The notes under the pieces are model-generated. The model made no database searches. It worked only from the letters and a program-made list of their open reading frames with translations, and was not told where the DNA came from. A stretch of 64,000 nucleotides of DNA. Origin: Agapetus fuscipes. Its lineage: Eukaryota; Arthropoda; Insecta; Trichoptera; Glossosomatidae. Positions within the stretch are counted from its first letter, which is position 1; each line of letters opens with the position of its first letter. Below, in pieces: positions 52,301 through 61,289 of the stretch. A program made the position numbers and the translations under genes. The stretch covers positions 12,958,001 through 13,022,000 of the forward strand of contig OX637344.1 of NCBI GenBank assembly GCA_951799405.1. The letters run 5' to 3'.

Positions 52301-52971
52301 GAACGACCAGCTGGAGCGCATCTTCAGGATACGGGGCAAGCCCCGCTCTGATGCCTGGCGACTTACCATGCTCCAGGTGATCTAGCTTCTTCTTTTTCAA
52401 AGGCGCTACAGTAGGCAAAGCAGGTTTCTTATTTAAAAGCTCTACAGTAGCCCGAGGTAGCTTTGGTGGATGGACTACAGCAATTAGGAATAGCATAACT
52501 AGAAAACTTGGTGAAATGCGCAAGGTACTAAAGGTCTGGTCGGTACCTCAAATAAAAACATGACAAAAAGAAAACACTGTCTTCATTTCACTGTTACCAG
52601 TCTCTTTAAAGCATTTATTCCAACACTTTCTTGTGTTGCACAGATTGAGATTTCTTTTTGAGGGGAAAATGCCTCAGAATCATTTATTTTTAAATACATT
52701 GTTCAAAGTGAAATTCAAACGATGTTTATTGATTTTTAATTATTTTTTTAGGTTATGATTATAGATTTAACATCTTCAATTACTCTAAATATATATATTT
52801 CAGGCCAATAATTTCAAAGACGAGGAGCCGCAGCGCCTATCATCCCTTTGCCCCCGCCTGACTCCGCTGGCCGAGGACCTCATCAGCTCTATGCTGAGCC
52901 TGGAGCCTGCAGACCGGCCTGGCGCCCAGGAGTGCCTGCAGCATCTCTACTTCACCGAGGAACCTCTGTGA
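46353..52971 (+). CDS. Cdk4: Cyclin-dependent kinase 4/6, 5 exons, complete
   Basis: Cyclin D-dependent serine/threonine kinase that drives growth and G1 progression. Exons: 46353-46630, 47419-47560, 48946-49113, 52167-52376 and 52804-52971; 966 bases, 321 residues, all phases consistent, close to vertebrate CDK6. Seen: glycine loop GRGAYG (35-40), VALKK with K58, the cyclin-binding helix PPSTVRE (70-76) as in CDK4/6 rather than [15 protein letters not shown] (160-167), DFG (180-182) and activation threonine T194 in LTTVVITLW. Odd: the APE motif reads PPE (204-206). The C-terminal lobe ends [20 protein letters not shown] with no long tail. Introns 1-4 are enlarged by family A, B and D repeats. 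The start is the first ATG giving a short Ser/Asn-rich lead before the kinase fold. CDK4 and CDK6 are not separable, since insects usually have one gene. Confidence 0.96.
46654..46951. repeat. Family D repeat followed by an RTE 3' end (Cdk4 intron 1)
   Basis: 46654-46870 is a diverged minus-orientation family D copy. 46881-46951 is minus-strand RTE sequence reading [10 protein letters not shown] and stop. Its inverted partner is at 50397-50478. Confidence 0.7.
47213..47320 (-). repeat. Family D repeat, tail-side fragment
   Basis: AATCTAATCTAATCTAAGTT and GATATACGTAACATTGGGGA; ends about 100 bp before Cdk4 exon 2. Confidence 0.7.
47670..47922 (-). repeat. Family D repeat (Cdk4 intron 2)
   Basis: Nearly complete, from CTATAATCTAAGTTGCAAAG to CCAACCTATAAGTCAAGG; 22 bp before a family A SINE. 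Confidence 0.87.
47945..48379 (+). repeat. Family A SINE split by a nested MITE (Cdk4 intron 2)
   Basis: Head 47945-48019 (CAATAGCTCAGTTGGCAGAA, GGTTTGAAACGCACC), then the nested element at 48020-48169, then the SINE body and tail (TCAGAAATGGTTTCCGG ... GCGTAGCTTAG) to 48379. Confidence 0.88.
48020..48169. mobile_element. 150-bp MITE with TA duplication, inside a SINE
   Basis: Termini GAAGTCGCGCCATGTAAAAA and inverted GAGGTCGCGCCATGTAAAAA, at least 26 bp with one mismatch, each bordered by TA. The uninterrupted SINE at 40559 shows the target region. TA duplication points to the Tc1/mariner class (inference). Confidence 0.88.
48380..48945. other. Cdk4 intron 2, remainder
   Basis: AT-rich intronic sequence with no recognisable repeat or coding segment before the exon 3 acceptor at 48944-48945. 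Confidence 0.4.
49114..50149. other. Cdk4 intron 3, first part
   Basis: No exon found between 49113 and 52167. 50088-50126 is a short family A SINE 3' fragment (AACGCGGCAAGAAGCTTCAC, GTGTAGCTTAG). Confidence 0.45.
50150..50605. repeat. Family D copies flanking an RTE 3' end (Cdk4 intron 3)
   Basis: 50150-50376 is a plus-orientation family D copy. 50397-50478 is RTE 3' sequence in plus orientation (GGCAACTCTGCAGAGGCTCT). 50478-50605 is a partial minus-orientation family D copy. The order mirrors 46654-46951. Confidence 0.72.
50731..51040 (+). repeat. Family B SINE, full length (Cdk4 intron 3)
   Basis: Head GTCTGTAGTCCGTAGTGGCA and AGGTTGTGGATTCGGATCC, body CAGCTGGGTCTTGCTTGAG, end CACCAAATAAATCATCC with an ATT repeat tail. 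Confidence 0.85.
51785..52036 (-). repeat. Family B SINE without tail (Cdk4 intron 3)
   Basis: Minus-strand head at its right end (GTCCGTAGTCCAATGGCAAA, GGTTTGAATCCC). The ATT tail is missing. It ends 130 bp before exon 4. Confidence 0.8.
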
Positions 52972-53536
52972 AGGTTCAACTGAACAATGGACCTCAATCA
53001 ATATCCTGAGCATTGAGAGAATATAAGTAAAGTTGATACTAGCTTACAGCATTGAAGCGCACTATGGGACACAACTGTCAAATAATAATGTGATTCATTT
53101 CCTGCTTTCCCCATCTTGTGTTTTGACACTCAATTATTACACACGCTATGTTTTATGATAATGCCTTTTTCCTTTCAAAATTGACAAATTCACTGACCAA
53201 ATCAATTAAAATGCGTGTGCACAATTTCCGCGCAAAGATGTCATTTTTTTAGTACTGCCTGGCAGAGAAATTTTCTAGCATCTTTCATATTTGCCTGTTA
53301 ACGGTAAAGTCACACTCAGGACTTTACTATTAACAGACAAATGTGACAAGATTGGAGCATCTTTGTTCTCTTTCTAACTAAGGAAGCTTTGTGTTGAGTT
53401 AGGTTGAAATGGATGTAGCATCTATTTTCATCAAAATAGTTTTGTGTCCTTTATAAGTCAATGACCCTGACTATAAACCTACAGGTTTCATATTTTTAAG
53501 GGTTTGGTGGTTTACACAGTGAAAGTCCATTGTATA
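52972..53536. other. Cdk4 3' region with a hairpin
   Basis: Probable 3' UTR. 53289-53344 can fold: TTTGCCTGTTAACGGTAAAG pairs with CTTTACTATTAACAGACAAA around CACACTCAGG. No other gene seen. Confidence 0.45.
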
Positions 53537-53775
53537 TTAATTAAATAAAACACTGTTTCAATTCACTTTTATATTCTTTTAATTATGTCTAACGTTTTCG
53601 CCTAACAAGGCATCATCAGGACAATGACAAATAAAATTTACAATTAAATTCAAAATTGAGAATTTAATTGTTATTTTGATTTGTCATTGTCCTGATGATG
53701 CCTTGTTAGGCGAAAACGTTAGAAAAAATTAAAAGAATATAAAAGTGAATTGAAACAGTGTTTTATTTAATTAAT
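53537..53775. repeat. ~240-bp palindrome with a hammerhead-like core in each arm
   Basis: Arms pair almost end to end around 53655. Each arm carries CTGATGA, T, GCC, a TTGTTA loop, GGC, GAAAACGTT: minus strand at 53619-53591, plus strand at 53692-53720. The outer part is AACACTGTTTCAATTCACTT and its complement. Confidence 0.88.
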
Positions 53776-53911
53776 CTACAGGTTTCAATTCAACCATTAC
53801 TTACTTTGTTAAAAAAGGTATAGAAATTAAAACAGCGCCTCTTGTGAGCATTTTATTTTACACACATTCACTGTATTTTTTAGGTTTTTTTTTTAAATTG
53901 AATGATTACAC

Positions 53912-54140
53912 AATGAGGCTGACCACCCATACTGTAAAAAATGGTTCACTTTGCCAATGTCACCCCTGTTTCAGGGAAGGTCGGCAAAAGTTGTGGGGCT
54001 TATGTTCATTTGAGGTTTGGATTTTATTTGTAAGTACACATTCAGCATTTGTAAGCGCGAACTACACTTGTTGGTTTGTGGGCATACATCTGAGAGCTTT
54101 AAATGAATATATCCTTGCAACTTAGATTATAGATTATATA
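53912..54140 (+). repeat. Family D repeat
   Basis: Starts at GAGGCTGACCACCCATACTG and runs to CTTGCAACTTAGATTATAGA; the first bases of the family are missing. Confidence 0.85.
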
Positions 54141-55321
54141 TTACACAGCTTTCAAACAAATGAGTCACCTGTTTCCAAAATCCAGTATGTCCATTTTTTT
54201 AAATATTTTTGTCGGGTACTCTCAACACATGTTTATTTATTTTTTGTCCGTATTTCGCCTACATCTTGAGTAGACACAACAAGTTAGTAAATGGTTTCCA
54301 GTTTCCACCGGCCTTGGCATTCAAAATGTTGATTTCTCAAAATGGGCTGCAATGGAGAAGGCTGAAACCGTTGCGTTGTCTCATTAAACCGTGCCATTAT
54401 TATATTTGATGTTTTGTATTTAAGTTTTGCCTTATCCCGTACTTATAGTTTTTGTAATACGAGTAGTCAAGGTAGAATTAGTACTTACTTGTAAGTATAT
54501 AAAGAAAATGTGATGAATCCCGTGCCTATGATAATAATTAATCTGATTTTATTAATTGAAATTAATGAATATTTCTTGACACCAATCTGTACATTCATTC
54601 ATGTGATTATCTATTTGTGTATCGACATTTCTAATAATATTATGAATCCCTACTATATCATCTTTGGCCCTGAGTTTGGTTTAGATTTGAGTTGTTTCAT
54701 AAATTATTAAAATCAAAGTGATCATAAATCAATAGGATTATGTAGAATAAATTGGTTATAATTCTGGGTCTTTGTTTTCAGTTTTAAGGTTTTGTCAGAG
54801 TGTTTTTAACGTGCGTCAAGGCGTTTAAGCATCCTGTTTACAGTGCTGCACTGTGTTGTACTGAACATGTCTACACCTGCCAAATAGAGCAAACACGCAA
54901 CCAGTTCGTGACGATCCGTCTCTGACCACAGGCGTCGCTTTGTATTTTGTACAAAAATTTCTTTGATGCCGGGCATTTTTTTATGTCAAAATATAAAAAA
55001 ATGTTTCCTGAAAAATTTATTGAAAAACCGGTGCTTGTACACAAGGAACACTGCTTGTAAAAATGTTTCCACAAAAACAAGATTTTTCTAGATAATGCGT
55101 AAAGCAGGAACAACTTATTTTCATATGAGTCGCTGGACATCGTGATCAGTGACGACGACTGAATAGCATCAAAGCCGTTCACACAAAATGTACTCAACGC
55201 TACGGCGTTTAAACGTCCATGCCTAGATGGACAAAGGCTTTTTGTTTGACAAAGCCTTTAGTGTTTATTTTTATTTATTATAATAATTGAAAGCAATCTG
55301 TAATTTTTTCAGAAATACATA
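54141..55321. other. no gene seen
   Basis: AT-rich, no repeat recognised from elsewhere in the window and no credible coding region. Confidence 0.4.
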
Positions 55322-55730
55322 ATAATAATTCATAATTCATAATTCATAAGGTCTTTATTGTTTTTATCAATATGTACAAAGTATTACAATAAAAATAAAT
55401 TTTAAAAATCTAATTACAATAAATACTCCCCAAAGTAAGCAAAGCTTGTGTTTTGGGGAGGATTCCAACTTATCTTAACTTAAAATTAATCACTTAATAG
55501 ATAAAAATTATAAAAAAACAATATATACACCATTTAGTCATTTACTTAGCAAAAACAGGAAGACAAAAAAATAAAATAAAATAACATAAAGAGGTAACAT
55601 GTTTAAATAGAAAATACAGAAATAGGAATTATACATATATACACATATGTAGATATATGAAAAAAATAACAAAAATAATAATGATAAGAATAATATCCGA
55701 AAAACCAAATAAATATAAACACTCAACTAT

Positions 55731-58700
55731 TTACACCTCTTTCAAATATTTGCTGATCATGTACTTAATGGCCTTAGGATCTGCGTGCTTATCATGCTTA
55801 TACCTGGAAAAAAGTGCATTGTACCACCTTACACCCAAATAATCATAGTGATGTTGGCCGGTTGCTGTATTCTTTCTAGGAACTTTGATTACAAGCGACT
55901 CTCTACGCGATCTACCACTCGGGATTACAATATCCCCCGGATTATATCCGTGGATAAAGTAATCCTTATGAACTTGGTAGAGAGCCGCTCTCTTATACAA
56001 TTGGTCAATTGTTAGCACCGGAAAGTCATGATATAATTGCAATGTGGAATAGTCGAAAGGCTTCTTTAACATTATTTTGATAACCATTCTCTGCACCACC
56101 CTAAGAGGCTCGAGTGTTGTTTTAAATGTGCCGCCCCATCCGACCATTCCATACTGCATCAATGACTGTCCAAGCGCAAAATAGGTAGATTTCAAAGTTT
56201 TTACCTCTAGAATATCTCTAATCTTGCGGAATACATAGTAAATTTTCCTTAGTCTTTCAATAGTTGTTTCTACATGCTCCTTCCATCTAATTCTGGAATC
56301 TATTTTAATACCTAGATATTTAACACTTTCCGCTTGAGAAATTAGGGGGCATGAGCAGGAGCACGCAGTTCCACTGACCAAGAAGTTAGTACAGCTATGT
56401 ATAGCTATATTAAGTGAAAAAGGAAGACCTCTATTGTAGAGAGAGAATGGAATAAAATTTGTTTTTTCGGTATTCAGAGACAGGAAATTTTTGTCGAACC
56501 AATTTTTAAGTATGGTTAATTCCACGTTCGTTCTGCGAACCACCTCTACCCATGACCCTCCCCTCACAATCATAGCCGTATCATCAGCAAAGGACAGGAT
56601 TGAGGATGTGATCGGCAGAGAGAATATCTCATTGACATAAATAATAAACAATATTGGTCCAAGGACGGTGCCTTGCGGAATTCCGAATTGCGTTATTTTT
56701 CTAGAGCTTACTATCTTATTAATGCGTACCTGCTGAGTTCTATACTGCATGAAACTGCAAATCCATTTCCTCACACTGCCACATATTCCAATCCTGTTTA
56801 ATTTGTTCAATAGGCCAGTATGGCTAACGCTATCAAATGCCTTCCTTAGGTCGATAAATACACCCAGACATTTCTCTCCGGCATCTAATGCCCCGTACAC
56901 TATGGAAGTCAACCTTGATATGGCGTCGTCCGTGCCAACACCCGTCCTAAAACCGAACTGATTTTTATCAAGTAAACCCTCTCTATCAATAAAATCTATG
57001 AGCTGTTTTTTCACTATTTTTTCGAAGATTTTCGAGATATTGGACGTGAGAGTTATAGGTCTATAATTCGATATATTACATGCATCCCCCGACTTGAAAA
57101 TTGGTGTCACCACACCAACTTTGTACACCTCAGGAAATACACCATTATTCAGGCTGACATTTACTATGTGCGTGATGGGCCCCGACAGAGATGTTGAATT
57201 CTGCTTCAAAATATCCACAGATATTCTATCATAGCCAGGAGAGGATCCTCCTTTCATATCTTTTATAATATTTAATACCGTCTCGGAATTTATTGGCTGA
57301 AATATGTTGAACCCTGGATCAATGAGAGAATCGGGTTCTATTTCCCCGTAAGTGAAATTTGGATCTATCTGTCGAGCCAGATTTTCACCTACATCTGCAA
57401 AAAACTCATTAAAGCTATTAGCCATTTCAATTGGATGTTGTGTGAGTTCCATTGTTTTACCATCAACAATTATCCTTTTTATCTGTGATTTTTTCTTTTT
57501 CTTATTAATAATCTCATTTATGGATTGCCATACATGTTTTATATTACTGCCAGCTTGTTCAACCTTCCTAGAGAAGTAATCAATCTTGACCCTTCTTATT
57601 AACAGTGTCAGCATGTTTCGATACCTTTTGTACCTGTCACTGACATTAATGTCGCCAGGATGTCTCCGCATAATCTTATACAGCTTTTCTTTGTTTCGTA
57701 TTGAAACCACCAAACCATGTGTGATCCATGGCTTCAGTCTATTATATTTGGAGGATTTGTTGCTTTGTCTCCGCACAGATATTTGCTCAACACTCGCCAA
57801 ATAATCTTCAACAATATCGTGAAAATTCTTAGCACATATATTTGCATCAAAAGAATCATAAACAGACTTCCAACTTTCATTCATCAGTCTCATTTTCAAA
57901 TCCTCCAAATTAATCTTTTTTATTGGTTCATCATGTCGTACAGTATCATTTAATGCATTATTACTATTCATCAATCTCTGTATGAACAAAGACGTGTGAT
58001 GATCCGTAATGTCACTCTTCCAAACAACAGTACATATGTCCTCCAGTTTGCTCAGTGGCGTATTGGACCAGAAATGGTCCAGACAGGACGGAGTTTGCCC
58101 ATCCACCTCTCTGCTATATAAATTTGTACACAATTTAAAATTTAGTTCTGCTAGTGCGTTCATATATTCATTCTTTACAGTACTTATGCAAGTTTTTGCC
58201 ACATTTACATTAAAATCGCCCACAATAATCACATTCATACTTCGACATTCATTCAGTAGCATTTTAAGTTCGTTAATAAATTCATTAACATTTGATTGGT
58301 GTGTTCTATATACAGAGATTATGGGATACAAAACGTTATTCTTATAATAATCAATCTGTAGACAATTAACATTATTCATGATAATCTCTTTAACTCTTAT
58401 ATTATCATTATTACCGCGCACAAACACAACAATTCCACTATTTTTATTTATATAATAATTACTACGGAAATATGAGTAATTTGGAATATCAAACGGTTCA
58501 CTCCACTCATTTAGATGCGCTTCACAGAGTACAATCAAATCTGGCAATCTATTAAGACAACTCAAATTTACTAGAAAACAATCCAGATTCTTTCGTATAC
58601 TCCTAATATTTTGTTGTAATATAAACAGAGCATCATCTTCACATTTAGAATTTATAACATCATTACACTCCAATGCCGTGTGACACTCGTATTGAGCTAT

Positions 58701-58742
58701 GTTATACTGGTTATCCACCTCATGCAAAAAGTCTGGATTCAT
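55731..58742 (-). CDS. LINE 2 ORF2: endonuclease-reverse transcriptase, intact
   Basis: 1003 residues without a stop. Endonuclease: LQQNIRSIRKN (42-52), CEAHL (73-77), GDFNVN (175-180) and the SDH-equivalent TDHHTSL (246-252). Reverse transcriptase: NYRPITLTSNISKIFEKI (559-576), motif A VFIDLRKAFDSVSH (628-641), GIPQGTVLGPILF (687-699) and FADD (718-721). A Cys cluster, CTNFLVSGTACSCSC, follows in the thumb region. The C-terminus has YDYLGVRWYNALFSR. Expected function is target-primed reverse transcription of the element. The start ATG (58742-58740) overlaps the TGA (58741-58739) of the preceding frame as ATGA, which favours this start and suggests coupled reinitiation. Confidence 0.93.
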   Translation of the reverse strand: MNPDFLHEVDNQYNIAQYECHTALECNDVINSKCEDDALFILQQNIRSIRKNLDCFLVNLSCLNRLPDLIVLCEAHLNEWSEPFDIPNYSYFRSNYYINKNSGIVVFVRGNNDNIRVKEIIMNNVNCLQIDYYKNNVLYPIISVYRTHQSNVNEFINELKMLLNECRSMNVIIVGDFNVNVAKTCISTVKNEYMNALAELNFKLCTNLYSREVDGQTPSCLDHFWSNTPLSKLEDICTVVWKSDITDHHTSLFIQRLMNSNNALNDTVRHDEPIKKINLEDLKMRLMNESWKSVYDSFDANICAKNFHDIVEDYLASVEQISVRRQSNKSSKYNRLKPWITHGLVVSIRNKEKLYKIMRRHPGDINVSDRYKRYRNMLTLLIRRVKIDYFSRKVEQAGSNIKHVWQSINEIINKKKKKSQIKRIIVDGKTMELTQHPIEMANSFNEFFADVGENLARQIDPNFTYGEIEPDSLIDPGFNIFQPINSETVLNIIKDMKGGSSPGYDRISVDILKQNSTSLSGPITHIVNVSLNNGVFPEVYKVGVVTPIFKSGDACNISNYRPITLTSNISKIFEKIVKKQLIDFIDREGLLDKNQFGFRTGVGTDDAISRLTSIVYGALDAGEKCLGVFIDLRKAFDSVSHTGLLNKLNRIGICGSVRKWICSFMQYRTQQVRINKIVSSRKITQFGIPQGTVLGPILFIIYVNEIFSLPITSSILSFADDTAMIVRGGSWVEVVRRTNVELTILKNWFDKNFLSLNTEKTNFIPFSLYNRGLPFSLNIAIHSCTNFLVSGTACSCSCPLISQAESVKYLGIKIDSRIRWKEHVETTIERLRKIYYVFRKIRDILEVKTLKSTYFALGQSLMQYGMVGWGGTFKTTLEPLRVVQRMVIKIMLKKPFDYSTLQLYHDFPVLTIDQLYKRAALYQVHKDYFIHGYNPGDIVIPSGRSRRESLVIKVPRKNTATGQHHYDYLGVRWYNALFSRYKHDKHADPKAIKYMISKYLKEV

Positions 58743-59152
58743 GATTCGTGATAAAATAGTTCACTAGTAAGTACATCATTATTACAGGGTATCTCATAAT
58801 ACCACAAATAACTATCGCACATAAAAATCATCATTATTTCAAACAGTACAGATGTCACAGCATCTTCAAGCAGCACAAAACATATTATGTCATTAATGAT
58901 ATTATTAAATAATAGTAAACAATGAAATAGTACCGACCCAATGCTACGCTCACGGCGCACAACAAATATGCAACGAGTGGCGGTATCCGCACACGGCGTA
59001 TAGCACAGTACACACACGGGACCATTACAATTTACAGATCGGCCCATTGTTCTAAAATGTCGATCACGCGCTTTACATAAAAATGCCTTATAAACCAAAC
59101 ACCATAACGAAAGTAAGTCTAAAAAGCAGAAATACACTATTTTAAATATTAG
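58739..59152 (-). other. 137-codon open extension between ORF1 stop and ORF2 start
   Basis: Directly after the ORF1 TGA the same frame runs from CTA (59152) without a stop to the TGA at 58741-58739. No ATG near its beginning offers a standard start. The would-be peptide is Cys-rich at first (FCFLDLLSLWC, CNGPVCVLCYTPC) and hydrophobic later (CLLLFNNIINDIICFVLL). It resembles no domain I recognise. It could be a readthrough extension, a relic of a longer ORF1, or a chance open frame. Confidence 0.5.
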
Positions 59153-59821
59153 TCAATAATCAATCTTCTCTTTTGCAATTTGCAATACCCTAGCGTATGA
59201 TGGACAAGATTTTTTGTCCATAGCATTGTGCCAATGGTCAATATTTATCCCCCTTTTTTCCGCTTCAATCTTACAATTGATGCACTCTGCTTGTTTAGAA
59301 CGTTTGTCGCAATTTATAAATTTGTGATTTCCCCCACAATGAGAGCACTTCGCCGGTTCTGCCTTTTTTGTGCAGTAGTTGGCGGAGTGCATGAAATTCA
59401 GACAGTGGTAGCATTGTGTAACTGGGTTGGCATCCACAACTGTGATTCTTTGGTATCCCAGAAATATCTTCTGTTTCTCCGTGAGGTGTTTTCTCACTTC
59501 AGTAGACGTCTCTACCAATAGATGCGCTAGCCCCGGGCTACCTCTCACCTTGATCACCCTCTTAATAACAAAGTCTTTGTGGTCCTTCAAAATATCCTGC
59601 AATTCCCCATTCTGCATCTTAATGTCATTCCATAGGGTCTCATTATTATTCTCAGAACTGACGTTTCTCAGCACAATCCATGGTTTTCTTTTTTTGATAA
59701 ATTCGGCTGCAAGTTTATCCGATAACCTTTCTTCAATTATTTGCTTTAGTATGTCCGCATCAGACTTCGAAGGACAGGTAATGAGACACCCACTTCCTTT
59801 ACTTCCCTTGATCTTTCTCAT
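59153..59821 (-). CDS. LINE 2 ORF1: gag-like protein with CCHC zinc knuckles, N-terminally short
   Basis: 222 codons from ATG at 59821. Residues 1-120 match the middle region of insect gag-like ORF1 proteins (GCLITCPSKSDADILKQII, then KPWIVLRNVSS). The zinc knuckles follow: CYHCLNFMHSANYC (C-x2-C-x4-H-x4-C), CSHCGGNHKFINC and a looser CINC...H...C. Role in the family: RNA binding and particle formation. Usual ORF1 proteins of this class are roughly twice as long, so the N-terminal half appears lost by 5' truncation. The stop is TGA followed by CTA, a context known to allow readthrough. Confidence 0.85.
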   Translation of the reverse strand: MRKIKGSKGSGCLITCPSKSDADILKQIIEERLSDKLAAEFIKKRKPWIVLRNVSSENNNETLWNDIKMQNGELQDILKDHKDFVIKRVIKVRGSPGLAHLLVETSTEVRKHLTEKQKIFLGYQRITVVDANPVTQCYHCLNFMHSANYCTKKAEPAKCSHCGGNHKFINCDKRSKQAECINCKIEAEKRGINIDHWHNAMDKKSCPSYARVLQIAKEKIDY

Positions 59822-59830
59822 TCCACAGAT

Positions 59831-60536
59831 TCCTATTCAATAATTAAATATTTATATAATTTAATAATTCAATAAAATAGAAATACAACTTTCCACAAGT
59901 CTGGATTGCATAAAATTGTGTTTGCATTTGTATTAAAATATTATTATCAGGGTAGTTTCCTCTTGGTCTGATATTTCTTTCTATTAATAATAGATTAATA
60001 ATAATTGATAAGTTATATTTAAATAATAAATACTCTTTATTTAGATTTGTATTAATTTGTGCTAAGAACACAGCTTAGTTTTTTAATGTTTTTATATTTA
60101 GAACATTCACATGTCATTGTTTCATTCTTCATGCAAGTGACTACCTGATGCAGAACTAAAATCTGTTTAAGTTTAGTCTACTGCTAAATATTGTGGAAGG
60201 CTGGGACTTCAGGTAGGATATAATACGGTAAGTTGATTTGGGAATAAATATATTATGTGCTAGTGTATAATGATTTTTTTGTTAGAAAAAATCTTAGTAG
60301 TAAACATGTGGTTACAAAATGAGTAAAAAATTTATGTGAACATCCGAACTTACAAATATATTTTTACTTGAACTTGGTTTACTTCTGCAGATGCCACCTG
60401 TTTTCAGGGGAAGGCGACATGTACGCATTCTAGTATTTCATTCTAGATTCATTTCTTATATCATAGACTCATTCTGTAACTACATCCTAAATTTTTTTAA
60501 TAAACAGTTTACAAAGTAAATGCCTCATCGCAACTC
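59831..60536. other. no gene seen
   Basis: Very AT-rich sequence without a recognisable repeat or coding segment. Confidence 0.4.
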
Positions 60537-60675
60537 GCAACTAAGCTACACATGTAGTGTAACTTCTTGCCTGCGTTATCCCCGAAGGGGTCGCATGTGG
60601 CGCTTCGGGACCAATTTATTTTTACAGGTAAGGGGGCCGGCCTCACACCAACCACTTTTAGTTGAAGTGGGGGTT
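60537..60675 (-). repeat. Family A SINE 3' half
   Basis: Minus-strand copy of the tail half: GCGACCCCTTCGGGGATAAC, TTACACTACATGTGTAGCTTA and CCTGTAAAAATAAATTGGTC. Confidence 0.8.
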
Positions 60676-60951
60676 CAAATCAGGGAATTTCTTGTTATTT
60701 TAAGGTGAAAATGTGATTGAATGATTTGAAAAAAATATTTTTGTACAATTCAACACCTAGATTTCTTATAAATAAATTTTTCATGAGTAAATTTTGTGTT
60801 TTATTGTATTTATGTAAGTTATTGTTGTTTAATTTTATGTTTTGTTGGTCTGTGTTGAAAAATGACAAGTTTGGCTAATTACGGACCTCAGATGATGTCA
60901 ACTTGTTGAGTGAGCTCCATTATGTGTGAATTACATCGCTGCCCATCTCAA

Positions 60952-61020
60952 GTAAGACCCGGTTGCTGTAAGGATGCTTCAACTTTTACAACGGATCTTG
61001 GTACTCACAGAAATTTTTCC
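60952..61020 (-). repeat. Family B SINE body fragment
   Basis: AAGACCCGGTTGCTGTAAGG is the reverse complement of the body block CAGCAACTGGGTCTTG. Short and diverged. Confidence 0.5.
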
Positions 61021-61033
61021 CCCAAATGCATTT

Positions 61034-61289
61034 ATGAATCTAATCTAATCTAAGTTGCAAAGATGTAACATTGGAGATTCACATTACATGCATTCTCACA
61101 ACCAGACACGTACAAGTTTGCGCTTGCATATGCCTCATGTGAACCTACAACATAAAAACCAAATCTCAAATGGGCATACACCCTGCAACTCTTGCCGTCC
61201 TTCCCTGAGACAGGGGTGACATTGGCAAAGTGAACCATTTTTACAGCATGGGTGGTCAGCCGCATACCAACCTATAAGTCAAGGAACAG
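61034..61289 (-). repeat. Family D repeat, close copy of 16014-16267
   Basis: Shares ATGCATTCTCACAACCAGAC and CTCTTGCCGTCCTTCCCTGA with 16014-16267 almost without change, so the two belong to the youngest subfamily seen here. Confidence 0.87.

Larger units (their letters stand above)
55322..59830 (-). mobile_element. Jockey/CR1-like LINE 2 with microsatellite-type 3' tail
   Basis: The minus-strand element ends 3' in about three TTATGAA repeats (plus 55326-55350), just after an AATAAA, instead of a poly(A). Internal order: ORF1 (59821-59153), an open extension (59152-58742), ORF2 (58742-55731) and a ~400-bp 3' UTR. ORF1 is short for the class, so the copy is probably 5'-truncated near 59.83 kb. 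No target duplication found. Confidence 0.82.

Noticed and set aside
61050..61265. Recurrent ~70-codon frames beginning MRLTTH in many places (for example 16026, 39807, 44309, 53900)
   Set aside because: They are the same stretch of the family D repeat read in one frame. Copies differ by frameshifts and stops without codon-level conservation.
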